Shown here: positions 17,944 to 25,584 of the stretch, piece by piece
How the letters are laid out: each line of letters begins with the position of its first letter
How positions within the stretch are numbered: the first letter of the stretch is position 1
Assembly: GCF_014257025.1 (NCBI RefSeq)
Contig: NZ_JACMSF010000020.1
Location: 62,001-126,000 of the forward strand
Direction of reading: 5' to 3'
Length of the DNA: 64,000 nt
Origin: Streptomyces cupreus
GTDB lineage: Bacteria; Actinomycetota; Actinomycetes; Streptomycetales; Streptomycetaceae
Translations under genes and position numbers: made by a program
Notes under the pieces: model-generated
Database searches by the model: none
What the model saw: only the letters and a program-made list of their open reading frames with translations
What the model was told of the DNA's origin: nothing

Positions 17944-17992
17944 GTACCTTGTGCACGATGTACTTGTGCACGTGCTTCTTGTACTTGCGCAC
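17944..17992 (+). promoter_or_regulatory. Triple repeat, candidate OhrR operator
   Basis: Three related units at 17944 (GTACCTTGTGCAC), 17960 (GTACTTGTGCAC) and 17981 (GTACTTGCGCAC). A self-complementary GCACGTGC sits at 17968-17975. They lie 25-73 bp upstream of the ohr start. Confidence 0.55.
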
Positions 17993-18016
17993 ACGCTTTT
18001 CCGGGGGAGGACGACC

Positions 18017-18463
18017 ATGACCGAGGACACCGCTGTCGACACCCGTCCGACGAAGATCATGTACGTCGCGGAGGCCACCGCGCACGGCGGCCGGGACGGC
18101 TATGTGACCAGCCAGGACGGCCAGTTGGAGCTGCGGGTCGCGATGCCGCGGCAGCTCGGCGGCGACGGCAACGGCACCAACCCCGAGCAGCTGTTCGCCG
18201 CCGGCTATAGCTCCTGCTTCCACAACGCGCTGGTCCTGGTCGGGCGCCGGGCCGGTTTCGACCTGTCCGGCTCCACGGTCGCCGCGAAGGTCGGCATCGG
18301 CCCCAACAAGCAGCACGGCTACGGGCTCGCGGTCGCCCTCAGCGTCTCCCTGCCGGTACTGGACGCGGACGTGGCGGCGAAGCTGGTGGACGCCGCCCAT
18401 GAGGTCTGCCCCTACTCGAACGCGACCCGCGGCAACATCGACGTGACGATCCTGCTCGGCTGA
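18017..18463 (+). CDS. ohr: Organic hydroperoxide resistance protein (Ohr/OsmC family)
   Basis: A thiol peroxidase of 148 residues that reduces organic and fatty-acid hydroperoxides. The reactive Cys pair is C67 (SSCFHNAL) and C131 (VCPYSNATRGN), the Ohr type and not the OsmC type. The N-terminal TAHGGRDGYV and QLGGDGNGTNPEQLFAAGY are family hallmarks. ATG 18017 has a strong GGGGGAGG site. Regulation by the adjacent OhrR is expected. A hairpin about 86 bp after the stop separates it from the convergent small gene. Confidence 0.93.
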   Translation: MTEDTAVDTRPTKIMYVAEATAHGGRDGYVTSQDGQLELRVAMPRQLGGDGNGTNPEQLFAAGYSSCFHNALVLVGRRAGFDLSGSTVAAKVGIGPNKQHGYGLAVALSVSLPVLDADVAAKLVDAAHEVCPYSNATRGNIDVTILLG

Positions 18464-18548
18464 ACCAGTTCTCCTCCGAGCACGACTCGAAGGCCGCCAA
18501 CACGATGACCGCCGCCAACGGCATCAGCTGAACAGCGCGCAGGTGACG

Positions 18549-18586
18549 GCCGGAGGGGTCCCCGGGACGGCGCGGACCCCTCCCGG
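18549..18586. terminator. Bidirectional hairpin between ohr and the small secreted-protein gene
   Basis: GCCGGAGGGGTC pairs with GACCCCTCCCGGC with a one-base bulge. It lies between convergent stops. Confidence 0.6.
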
Positions 18587-18591
18587 CGTGG

Positions 18592-18855
18592 TCATCCGGG
18601 CTGAGCGTGCTTGCCCAGCTCCCTGCCCCAGGCGTCGAGGATCTCCTGTGTGGTCATCGAGTCCACGTCCGCGGGCAGTTCCTTGCCGGACTTGGCCAGG
18701 TCCGCCTTCCACATCTCGATGTAGTCGGCCCGTGTCCTCGCCGGTTCCGTCTGCACGGACACGGAGTCGTCCTCGGCGAGAGCGGCGTACGCGGCGGCCC
18801 CGGCGCCCGCGCACACGGCGGCCAGCAGTACGCCCGCGATGATGATCTTCTTCAC
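18592..18855 (-). CDS. Small exported hypothetical protein
   Basis: 87 residues. The N-terminus MKKIIIAGVLLAAVCAGAG is a signal peptide or membrane anchor. The remaining 60 residues are charged and hydrophilic (RADYIEMWKADLAKSGKELP, then DAWGRELGKHAQPG). I recognise no family. The Cys at 15 is not in a convincing lipobox because no L-A/S-G/A-C pattern precedes it. GTG 18855 has a TAGCGT hexamer 6 nt upstream and no Shine-Dalgarno sequence. It stands alone between convergent ohr and the divergent serine hydrolase gene. The late MTTQEILDAWGREL looks helical. Confidence 0.7.
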   Translation of the reverse strand: MKKIIIAGVLLAAVCAGAGAAAYAALAEDDSVSVQTEPARTRADYIEMWKADLAKSGKELPADVDSMTTQEILDAWGRELGKHAQPG

Positions 18856-18861
18856 ACGGGC

Positions 18862-18867
18862 ACGCTA
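18862..18867 (-). promoter_or_regulatory. -10 hexamer of the leaderless small secreted gene
   Basis: TAGCGT on the minus strand, 6 nt before GTG 18855. Confidence 0.5.
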
Positions 18868-19004
18868 CCGACCCGACCATGGCCGGACGGTCCTCCTCCG
18901 CCTTCCCACACACAACCCCCTCCGATTCCACCGAGCCGAGGAATCGCAGGCGACCGCCCGTTGTTACACGCACTGTCGCAGGCAAGCGGAGAGGACGTAC
19001 GGGC

Positions 19005-20183
19005 GTGGATGTGAACGGCACGGTCGCCGACGGGTTCGAGCCGGTCAGGGAGGCGTTCGTACGGAACTTCGACGCACTGGGTGAGCGGGGCGCGGCCGTC
19101 TCCGTCTACCGGAACGGGCACCCGGTCGTGGACATGTGGGCCGGCACCAAGGACGTCGACGGCACCGACCCCTGGCAGCGCGGCACCGCCCAGGTCGTCC
19201 GCTCGGCGACCAAGGGCGTCGCCGCCGTCGTACCGCTGCTGCTGCATCAGCGTGGGCTGCTGGACCTGGACGCGCCGGTGGGTGAGTACTGGCCGGAGTT
19301 CAAGGCGCGGGGCAAGGAGCAGGTGCCGGTCCGGCAGGTGCTGAACCACCGGGCCGGGCTGCCGGTGCTCGACCGGCCGCTCACACCCGAGGAGGCGCTC
19401 GACCCGGCCAAGGGTCCCGAGGCGGTCGCCGCGCAGGCCCCGGCGTGGGAGCCGGGGAGCGACCACGGGTATCACGCGCTGACGTACGGCTGGATGCTGG
19501 ATGAGCTGGTGCGCCGGGTGACCGGGCAGGGCGCCGGCGAGTGGATCGCGGCGGAGATCGCCGGACCGCTGGGCGCCGGCCTCTGGCTGGGGCTGCCGGC
19601 CGAGGAGGAAGCCGCGGGACGGGCGGGCCGGGTCGGCCGTGTCGAGGGCCCCGAGCCCTCCTCCGGAGCGGTTCTGCGGGCCCGGCCCAAGCGTTCGGTC
19701 ACCGAGGCCTACGCCGACCCCGACTCCCTCACCCGCCGGGCCTTCGCCGCGATCACTCCCTTCCCGGACCAGAACGACCCGGCGTACCGGGCGACGGCGC
19801 TGCCCGCCACCAACGGCATCGCGACGGCCGACGGGCTCGCCCGCGTGTACGCGGCGCTGATCGGCGAGGTCGACGGCGTCCGTCTCTTCGACGAGGACAC
19901 GGCGCGGCTCGCCCGCGCGGAGGAGTCGGCGGGACCGGACCGGGTCCTGGTCGTGAACACCCGCTTCGGCCTCGGGTTCATGCTGCACGGCAGCGCGTCC
20001 CCGTTCCTGTCCCCCGACTCCTTCGGCCACCCCGGCCGCGGCGGCTCGCTCGGCTTCGCCGACCCCGCCTCGGGCATCGCCTTCGGCTATGTCACCAACG
20101 GCTTCCGCAAGACGGTGACGGCGGACCCCCGCGCACAGGCACTGGTCCGCGCGGTACGGGAGTCGCTCACGCGGGGCGCGTAA
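19005..20183 (+). CDS. Serine hydrolase, class C beta-lactamase/EstB-like
   Basis: A 392-residue beta-lactamase-fold hydrolase. The nucleophile motif is S67-ATK70 (SxxK), followed by hydrophobic GVAAVVPLLLHQRGLLDLD. A Tyr-containing YHALTYGWMLDELVRR fits the EstB-type second motif, and HPGRGGSLGFADP fits the third. There is no signal peptide, so it is a cytoplasmic esterase or peptidase and not a secreted resistance enzyme. GTG 19005 has GGAGAGGA about 9 nt upstream; an upstream extension to 18879 has no such support. The substrate is unknown, and an esterase is most likely for this subfamily. Confidence 0.88.
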   Translation: MDVNGTVADGFEPVREAFVRNFDALGERGAAVSVYRNGHPVVDMWAGTKDVDGTDPWQRGTAQVVRSATKGVAAVVPLLLHQRGLLDLDAPVGEYWPEFKARGKEQVPVRQVLNHRAGLPVLDRPLTPEEALDPAKGPEAVAAQAPAWEPGSDHGYHALTYGWMLDELVRRVTGQGAGEWIAAEIAGPLGAGLWLGLPAEEEAAGRAGRVGRVEGPEPSSGAVLRARPKRSVTEAYADPDSLTRRAFAAITPFPDQNDPAYRATALPATNGIATADGLARVYAALIGEVDGVRLFDEDTARLARAEESAGPDRVLVVNTRFGLGFMLHGSASPFLSPDSFGHPGRGGSLGFADPASGIAFGYVTNGFRKTVTADPRAQALVRAVRESLTRGA

Positions 20184-20217
20184 CCCTTCACGCGCCCCGG
20201 AAACCCCCTTTCACACC

Positions 20218-20493
20218 TCACACATGAATCGGATGCGAAGTCCGCCCCGAAGCCGCGTCGATCTCACCGTGCGCCTTCGTCAGCAACTGCATCGCGAGTT
20301 CGTTCAGCGCACGCGCCCCCGCGATCTCCTCACCGACCCGTGGCTGATTCGCGTCGGTGTGGTGCCGGCTCGCGTGGCCCTGGGCCCGCACCTCGGTGCC
20401 GTCGGGCAGACGTACCAGCGCCGCCGCGCGCGTGTGCTGGTCGTCCTCGCTGAACTCCATCTCGACGTGCCATCCCACTGTGGTTCGCATCAT
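20218..20493 (-). CDS. DUF1876 (dsRBD-like) protein
   Basis: A 91-residue protein of the DUF1876 family, an actinobacterial group with a double-stranded-RNA-binding-like fold. It reads WHVEMEFSEDDQHTRAAALV, then a central AQGHASRHHTDANQPRVGEEIAGARAL and a helical NELAMQLLTKAHGEI. ATG 20493 is chosen because GGAGG lies 8 nt upstream; a second ATG follows immediately at 20490, and a GTG at 20502 would overlap the ribosome site. It is convergent with the serine hydrolase gene (34 bp) and divergent from the RidA-like gene (106 bp). Function is unknown. Confidence 0.8.
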   Translation of the reverse strand: MMRTTVGWHVEMEFSEDDQHTRAAALVRLPDGTEVRAQGHASRHHTDANQPRVGEEIAGARALNELAMQLLTKAHGEIDAASGRTSHPIHV

Positions 20494-20599
20494 GACGATC
20501 ACCTCCGGAACACTTGCTTCCAGGGTGCTCCTTCAGCCACGTTCCACACCACCTCAGCCGCACGGAATGGGGGGCGGTTTCCGGCGCGTTGAGTGGATC

Positions 20600-21004
20600 A
20601 TGACGTCTGACGAGCGCACGATCACCAACCCGGCCACGCTCCACGACCCCGTCCCCTTCGGCTACAGCCACGCCGTCTCCGCCCCCGGCGAGATCGTCCA
20701 CATCGCCGGCCAGTACGCCTCCGACTCCTCCGGCGCCCCTGTGCCCGGCGACTTCGCCACCCAGGTGGACCTCGCCCTCGACCGACTGAACTCGGCGCTC
20801 GCGGGCGTCGGCCTCGGCTTCGAGCACGTCGTACGCCTCGGCACCTTCATCGTCGACCACGACCCGGCGAAGCTGACGGTGCTCGGCAAGGCGCTGAGCG
20901 CCCGCTTCGGCGACCGTCTGCCCGCCCAGACCCTGGTCGGGGTGGCCGCCCTCGCCCTGCCCGGGATGCTCTTCGAGGTGGACGCGGTGGCCGTCAGGCC
21001 CTAA
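20600..21004 (+). CDS. Rid-family (YjgF/UK114) protein lacking the catalytic Arg
   Basis: A 134-residue protein of the RidA superfamily of small trimeric proteins. True RidA deaminates reactive enamine/imine intermediates using an Arg in the PAR-x-x-V segment. Here the aligned residues are PAQTLVGVAALALPG, so Arg is replaced by Gln. That puts it among the Rid subgroups without imine-deaminase activity. The remaining core (IVHIAGQYASDSSG, then DLALDRLNSALAGVGLGFEHVVRLGTFIVD) is typical. The TAA stop overlaps the convergent transporter's stop by 4 bases. It may act on another carbonyl or ketoacid; no partner is visible. Confidence 0.87.
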   Translation: MTSDERTITNPATLHDPVPFGYSHAVSAPGEIVHIAGQYASDSSGAPVPGDFATQVDLALDRLNSALAGVGLGFEHVVRLGTFIVDHDPAKLTVLGKALSARFGDRLPAQTLVGVAALALPGMLFEVDAVAVRP

Positions 21005-21846
21005 CCCGCCCGCAGCATCAGCCCGATCCCCAACACCACCAGCGCCGCGGCCACGATCCGCGGCGCTCCGAACCTCTCCTTGAAGAACACGGCGCCGATC
21101 GCCGCCCCGACGATGATCGAGGACTCCCTCAGCGCGGCGATCGGCGCCAGTTCCGCCCGTGTCTGCGCCCACAGGACCAGGGCGTAGGCGGCCACGGACA
21201 GCGCGGCACCGAGCAGACCGAGCGCGGCGAACGGCCGGAGGACCGCGGCCGTCTCCCCCCGCCAGCGGTACAGCGCATACGCCGGGATCACCGTCCCCTG
21301 CACCGCCATCAGCCAGGCGATATAGCCGAGCGAGGAGCCGGCGGCGCGGACGCCCAGGCCGTCGACGACCGTGTACGCCGCGATGGTCAGGCCGGTCGCG
21401 AGGGCCGCGCCGATCGCCGCCCAGTTCGGCCGGTGCCCGCGCAGCCCCCACAGGGCGACGCCGGTCAGCCCCGCGCACGAGACGAGGATGCCGGTGGCCG
21501 CCCAGCCGTCGGGCACCTCGTGGGCGAGGAGCCCGGCGAGAAGCGTGACGACCAGGGGCGCGGTGCCTCGGGCGAGCGGGTAGGCCTGCCCGAAGTCACC
21601 GAGCCGGAAGGACGTCATCAGCAGGGCGTAGTAGGCGATGTGGATCACCGCGGAGGCGATCAGATACGGCCAGGACCCGGCCGCCGGGACCGCCGTGAAC
21701 GGCATCATCGCGAGCCCGATCACCAGCCCCCCGCCCGAGATCAGGGCGAACCCGACGAGCTTGTCGGGGATGTGGTGGGCGAGAGCGTTCCAGCCGGCGT
21801 GGGTGACCGCGGCGAGCAGGACGGCGACGGTGACCAGCGGCGTCAC
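21001..21846 (-). CDS. EamA/DMT-superfamily transporter
   Basis: A 281-residue membrane protein with ten predicted helices in two EamA halves, each about 140 residues. The last helix pair ends IVAAALVVLGIGLMLRAG. GTG 21846 is used because it overlaps the upstream YbaK stop as GTGA and the hydrophobic sequence starts at once (VTVAVLLAAVTHAGWNALAHH). Family members export amino acids, metabolites or small drugs. Coupling to a YbaK-type aminoacyl-tRNA editing domain hints at amino-acid stress, but that is inference. Its stop overlaps the convergent Rid gene. Confidence 0.88.
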   Translation of the reverse strand: MTPLVTVAVLLAAVTHAGWNALAHHIPDKLVGFALISGGGLVIGLAMMPFTAVPAAGSWPYLIASAVIHIAYYALLMTSFRLGDFGQAYPLARGTAPLVVTLLAGLLAHEVPDGWAATGILVSCAGLTGVALWGLRGHRPNWAAIGAALATGLTIAAYTVVDGLGVRAAGSSLGYIAWLMAVQGTVIPAYALYRWRGETAAVLRPFAALGLLGAALSVAAYALVLWAQTRAELAPIAALRESSIIVGAAIGAVFFKERFGAPRIVAAALVVLGIGLMLRAG

Positions 21847-22340
21847 GCGGTGCGCTCGCGCACGTCCACCAGGGTGCCGCCGGCGTGGGCGATCAGGGTC
21901 TTGGGTTCCATGGGGAACACGGTGTACGGCGTGCCGGCGGCGGCCCAGACGAGATCGTGGTCGAGCAGCGAGCGGTCGGCGAGCACCCGCGTCCGCATGC
22001 GGTGCCCGAAGGGCGGCACGCCGCCGATGGCGTACCCGGTGGTCTCCCGTACGACGTCGGCCTTGGGCCGGGTGACCTTCTCGGCGCCGAGTTCCCGGCG
22101 CACGAGCTCCACGTCGACGCGGGAGGCCCCGTCCATCAGGACGAGCACCGGTACCCCGTCGGCGGCGAAGATCAGGGACTTGCAGATCTGGCTCAGCTCG
22201 CACCCGATGGCGGCGGCAGCCTCGGCGGCGGTCCGGGTGGCCTCCGGAAAGTGCCGGACCTGTGCCTTGACCGCCCCGAGCCCCAACTCGTCGAGGGCGG
22301 CGGCGAAACGGGGGTGGGCTCCTGAATCGGCAGACGTCAT
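21843..22340 (-). CDS. YbaK/EbsC-type aminoacyl-tRNA deacylase
   Basis: A 165-residue free-standing homologue of the prolyl-tRNA synthetase editing (INS) domain, which hydrolyses mischarged Cys-, Ala- or other tRNAs. Family marks are IGCELSQICKSLIF with the conserved Lys, the central LVLMDGASRVDVELVRRELG, and GYAIGGVPPFGH with the substrate-loop glycines. ATG 22340 has no Shine-Dalgarno sequence but TAGCGT 6 nt upstream, so it is probably leaderless. It is translationally coupled to the downstream EamA transporter. Confidence 0.9.
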   Translation of the reverse strand: MTSADSGAHPRFAAALDELGLGAVKAQVRHFPEATRTAAEAAAAIGCELSQICKSLIFAADGVPVLVLMDGASRVDVELVRRELGAEKVTRPKADVVRETTGYAIGGVPPFGHRMRTRVLADRSLLDHDLVWAAAGTPYTVFPMEPKTLIAHAGGTLVDVRERTA

Positions 22341-22346
22341 GCAGGC

Positions 22347-22352
22347 ACGCTA
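22347..22352 (-). promoter_or_regulatory. -10 hexamer of the leaderless ybaK-like gene
   Basis: TAGCGT on the minus strand, 6 nt before ATG 22340. Confidence 0.55.
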
Positions 22353-22400
22353 GCGGTAGGTGTAAACGGCATGCGACCCGATTGAGAGGGCGCACGAGGA

Positions 22401-22444
22401 AGCCGGTGAGGGCGCCACCGTCCCCACGTTGGCCCTCACCGGCT
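22401..22444 (-). terminator. Terminator of the MMPL gene
   Basis: AGCCGGTGAGGGC (22401-22413) and GCCCTCACCGGCT (22432-22444) form a perfect 13-bp stem. It is 23 bp past the MMPL stop. Confidence 0.8.
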
Positions 22445-22466
22445 GGTCTCACTCACAAGCGGTACG

Positions 22467-24692
22467 TCAGGCGCGTACCAGCTCCTTGTCCTCGTCATCC
22501 TCGTCAGCCCGCGCCTCGGACGCGCGCTGAAGGCCCTCGCCCTCGACGTCGACGTTCGGCAGCGCGCGGTCCAGCCACTTCGGCAGCCACCAGGCGCGCT
22601 TGCCGAGCAGGGCCAGCACCGCCGGGACGATCGCCATACGGACCACGAACGCGTCGAAGAAGACCGCGATGGCGAGGCCGAAGCCGATCATCTTGACCAT
22701 CGACTCGGAGGAGCCGATGAAGCCCGCGAACACCGCCATCATGATCACCGCTGCTGCCGTGACCACCCGGGCGCCGTGCTTGAACCCGGTCACCACGGCC
22801 TGGCTGGGCTTCTCGCCGTGGACGTACGCCTCGCGCATCCGGGTCACGAGGAACACCTCGTAGTCCATCGCGAGACCGAAGACCACGCCGACCATGAAGA
22901 TCGGCATCATCGACATGATCGGGCCGGTCTCCTCGACGCCCATGAGGCCGGACAGCCAGCCCCACTGGAAGACCGCGACGACGGCGCCGAGCGCGGCGAG
23001 CACGCTGAGCAGGAAGCCGAGGGCCGCCTTCAGCGGGACCAGGATCGAGCGGAACACCGCGATCAGCAGGAGGAAGGCGAGGCCCACCACGAGCGCGAGA
23101 TACGGGATCAGCGCGTCGTTCATCTTCTGCGAGAAGTCGATGTTCATCGCCGTGGTGCCGCTGACCAGCACCTCGGTGTCCGTGTCGGCCTTGACGCCGG
23201 CGCCGGTGTCCCGGATCGCGTGGACCAGGTCCTCGGTCTGGGTCGAGGAGGGCTTGGAGTCGGGGATCACGGTGATGGTGAAGGTGTCCCCGGCCTTGTT
23301 GAACGTCGCAGGCGCGACCGTCACGACACCGTCCAGGCCCTTGATCTCGTCGGCCACCTCGGCCGCGGCGGCCGTCGGGTCGTCGCTGCCCTTGGCGTCG
23401 CCGACGACCATCAGCGGACCGTTGAAGCCTGGCCCGAAGCCCTCGGACAGCAGGTCGTAGGCGCGGCGCTGGGTGGTGGAGATCGGCTGCGAACCGTCGT
23501 CGGGCAGACCGAGCTCCAGGGAGCCGACCGGGACGGCGGCGGCCCCGAGTCCGACGATGCCGAACAACAGCACGGCGACCGGACGGCGGACCACGAAGCT
23601 GGCCCAGCGGGTGCCCATGTTGGGCTTGGCCGGCCTGTCCTCGGAAGCGGCCTTCTTACGGCCGAACAGCTTGCTCTTCGCACCCGCCGGCTGCACCTTG
23701 CGGCCCGCGTAGCCGAGCAGGGCCGGGATCATCGTCAGGGCGATCAGAACCGCGATCACGACCGTGCCGGCCGCGGCGATACCCATCTTCGTCAGCATCG
23801 GAATGTTGACGACGGACAGGCCCACCAGGGCGATAACGACGGTGAGGCCGGCGAAGACCACGGCGGAGCCGGCCGTTCCGGCGGCGCGGCCGACGGCTTC
23901 CTCGCGGTCGCGGCCCTCGGCCAGTTCGGCGCGGTAGCGGGAGACGATGAACAGCGCGTAATCGATGCCTACGGCGAGGCCGATCATCATGGCGAGCGTG
24001 GAGGTGGTGGAGCCGAGCTCCAGGGTGTTGGCGAGGGCGGTGATCGTCGAGACGCCGATGCCCACGCCGATGAGGGCGGTCAGCAGCGGGAGTCCGGCCG
24101 CGACCAGCGAGCCCAGGGTGATGACCAGGACGACGGCGGCGACCGCGATACCGATGATCTCGGTGGACCCGGTCTCGGGTGTGGCCTGGAGCGCGTCACC
24201 GCCGATCTCGACGGTCAGCCCGGATTCGCGCGCGTCCTCGGCGGCCTGTTCCAGGGCCTCCTTGGAGGCGTCCTGGAGCTCCATGCCGGAGACCTCGTAG
24301 CGGACCTGGGCGTAGCCGACCGAGCCGTCCTTGGAGACCGACTTGGTCTGGAAGGGGTCGGTGACCGAGACGACCTCGGAGCCGGTGCCGAGTTCCTTCA
24401 CCGCGTCTTCGACGGCCGACTTGTTGCCGGCGTCCGAGAGCTTCTGCCCGTCGGGCGCCTGGAAGACGACGCGTGCGGTCGCCCCGTCGGCGCTCATCCC
24501 GGGGAATCGTTCGTCCAGCAGATCGAAGGCCTTCTGGGCCTCGGTGCCGGGGATGGAGAAGGAGCTGCTGCCCGCTGCGGGCGCGGAGGCGGCGCCGACG
24601 CCCGCGAGCGTCAGCAGGGCCACCCAGATCAGGGCGACGAGGTGCCGTCGCCGGAAGGCGAGCCGGCCGAGTCGATAGAGATACGTGGCCAC
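22467..24692 (-). CDS. MMPL/RND-family transporter
   Basis: A 741-residue MMPL exporter with two halves, each an outer loop domain plus six membrane helices. The proton-relay Asp-Tyr pairs appear in GIDYALFIVSRYR and AMDYEVFLVTRMRE. It starts with helix RRRHLVALIWVALLTLAGVGA. GTG 24692 is preferred because GGGAG lies 10 nt upstream; an in-frame GTG at 24743 would add an unrelated 17-residue leader. Actinobacterial members export lipids, siderophores or drugs. It follows a TetR gene by 117 bp on the same strand, so repression by that TetR is likely. The C-terminal tail is acidic (EDDEDKELVRA). Confidence 0.92.
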   Translation of the reverse strand: MATYLYRLGRLAFRRRHLVALIWVALLTLAGVGAASAPAAGSSSFSIPGTEAQKAFDLLDERFPGMSADGATARVVFQAPDGQKLSDAGNKSAVEDAVKELGTGSEVVSVTDPFQTKSVSKDGSVGYAQVRYEVSGMELQDASKEALEQAAEDARESGLTVEIGGDALQATPETGSTEIIGIAVAAVVLVITLGSLVAAGLPLLTALIGVGIGVSTITALANTLELGSTTSTLAMMIGLAVGIDYALFIVSRYRAELAEGRDREEAVGRAAGTAGSAVVFAGLTVVIALVGLSVVNIPMLTKMGIAAAGTVVIAVLIALTMIPALLGYAGRKVQPAGAKSKLFGRKKAASEDRPAKPNMGTRWASFVVRRPVAVLLFGIVGLGAAAVPVGSLELGLPDDGSQPISTTQRRAYDLLSEGFGPGFNGPLMVVGDAKGSDDPTAAAAEVADEIKGLDGVVTVAPATFNKAGDTFTITVIPDSKPSSTQTEDLVHAIRDTGAGVKADTDTEVLVSGTTAMNIDFSQKMNDALIPYLALVVGLAFLLLIAVFRSILVPLKAALGFLLSVLAALGAVVAVFQWGWLSGLMGVEETGPIMSMMPIFMVGVVFGLAMDYEVFLVTRMREAYVHGEKPSQAVVTGFKHGARVVTAAAVIMMAVFAGFIGSSESMVKMIGFGLAIAVFFDAFVVRMAIVPAVLALLGKRAWWLPKWLDRALPNVDVEGEGLQRASEARADEDDEDKELVRA

Positions 24693-24809
24693 GGAGGCGT
24701 ACTCCCGGTCAGGTCGTGGGGTGTTCAGGGCATGGGTGATCAACCCGGTGGGTGGCAGGGGTGATCGGCCCGACGACGTGAGCGGTCGCGTCAGGTACTG
24801 CGGGGGTGC

Positions 24810-25415
24810 TCAGGAAGCGGGGGCGCCGAGGGCGGGGAGGACCACGGCGTCGATGTACGAAAGGAGGAAGGCCTGGGTCGGCGGCAGCTCGTCGATCATC
24901 GTGCGGGCGGCGAACCCACCGAGCATCATGTGCATCATGTAGTCGATCGCCGGATTGTCCGCGTGGACCTCACCCCGGTCGATCGCCCGCTGCACCACAC
25001 GACGGAACTCCGCCATCTCCGGTTCGATGAGATGTTCCCGGAAGGCCTGCAGGAGATCCGGGTTGCTGTGCACGGCCATGGCCAGCCCTCGCATCAGCGC
25101 GGAGTTCTGCTCCATCTCGCAGTCGTCCGAGCGCAGAGTGAGGGCGTGCAGGTCACCCTTGAGCGACCCGGTGTCGATGTCGCCGAGCCCGATACCGCCC
25201 GGCTTGCTGTGCCGTACGGCTTTCGCCACCAGTTCGGCCTTGCCGCCCCACTGGCGGTAGAGCGTGGCCTTGCTGGACTTGGTGCGCGCGGCGACCGCGT
25301 CCATGGTCAGGGCGTCGTAGCCGACCTCGCGGAGCAGATCGAGCACGGCCTCGTAGAGCTCGGCCTCACGCTCGGGCGTGATCCGGCTGCGGCGCGCTGT
25401 TGCGACCTCGGCCAT
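24810..25415 (-). CDS. TetR-family repressor of the MMPL exporter
   Basis: 201 residues. The helix-turn-helix TMDAVAARTKSSKATLYRQW lies at about 37-56, followed by a ligand-binding domain of the TetR_C type. ATG 25415. The 169-bp gap to the divergent tricorn gene carries two copies of a CGGTTTCGTAC-like element, one inside a perfect ACGAAAC-C-GTTTCGT palindrome. It should repress itself and the downstream MMPL exporter, and could also affect the tricorn gene. Confidence 0.88.
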   Translation of the reverse strand: MAEVATARRSRITPEREAELYEAVLDLLREVGYDALTMDAVAARTKSSKATLYRQWGGKAELVAKAVRHSKPGGIGLGDIDTGSLKGDLHALTLRSDDCEMEQNSALMRGLAMAVHSNPDLLQAFREHLIEPEMAEFRRVVQRAIDRGEVHADNPAIDYMMHMMLGGFAARTMIDELPPTQAFLLSYIDAVVLPALGAPAS

Positions 25416-25457
25416 GATGCACTCCCCTCTCCGCCGCGAATCTCCGCTGCGAACGAC

Positions 25458-25514
25458 ACGGTTTCGTACAGAACGAATGTAGCGCAGCCACTGAGCGAAA
25501 CGAAACCGTTTCGT
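25458..25514. promoter_or_regulatory. Two candidate TetR operators
   Basis: Site 1 at 25458-25469 reads ACGGTTTCGTAC. Site 2 at 25500-25514 reads ACGAAACCGTTTCGT, a perfect 7+1+7 palindrome followed by AC. The half-site TTTCGTAC is shared. Confidence 0.6.
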
Positions 25515-25584
25515 ACGTGTCTTGGGTCACGTGCCCTCTGCCCCACGAGTTGCCCGGGCCCATCCAGCGGAAAAGCATGAGGAG

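Noticed and set aside
19005..20183. Acquired beta-lactam resistance gene
   Set aside because: It has SxxK but no signal peptide, no mobile-element context and EstB-like motifs, so a cytosolic esterase-like enzyme is more likely.
22776..24764. A plus-strand open frame of 662 codons
   Set aside because: Antisense to the MMPL transporter, with His/Gly/Asp-rich composition typical of a shadow frame.
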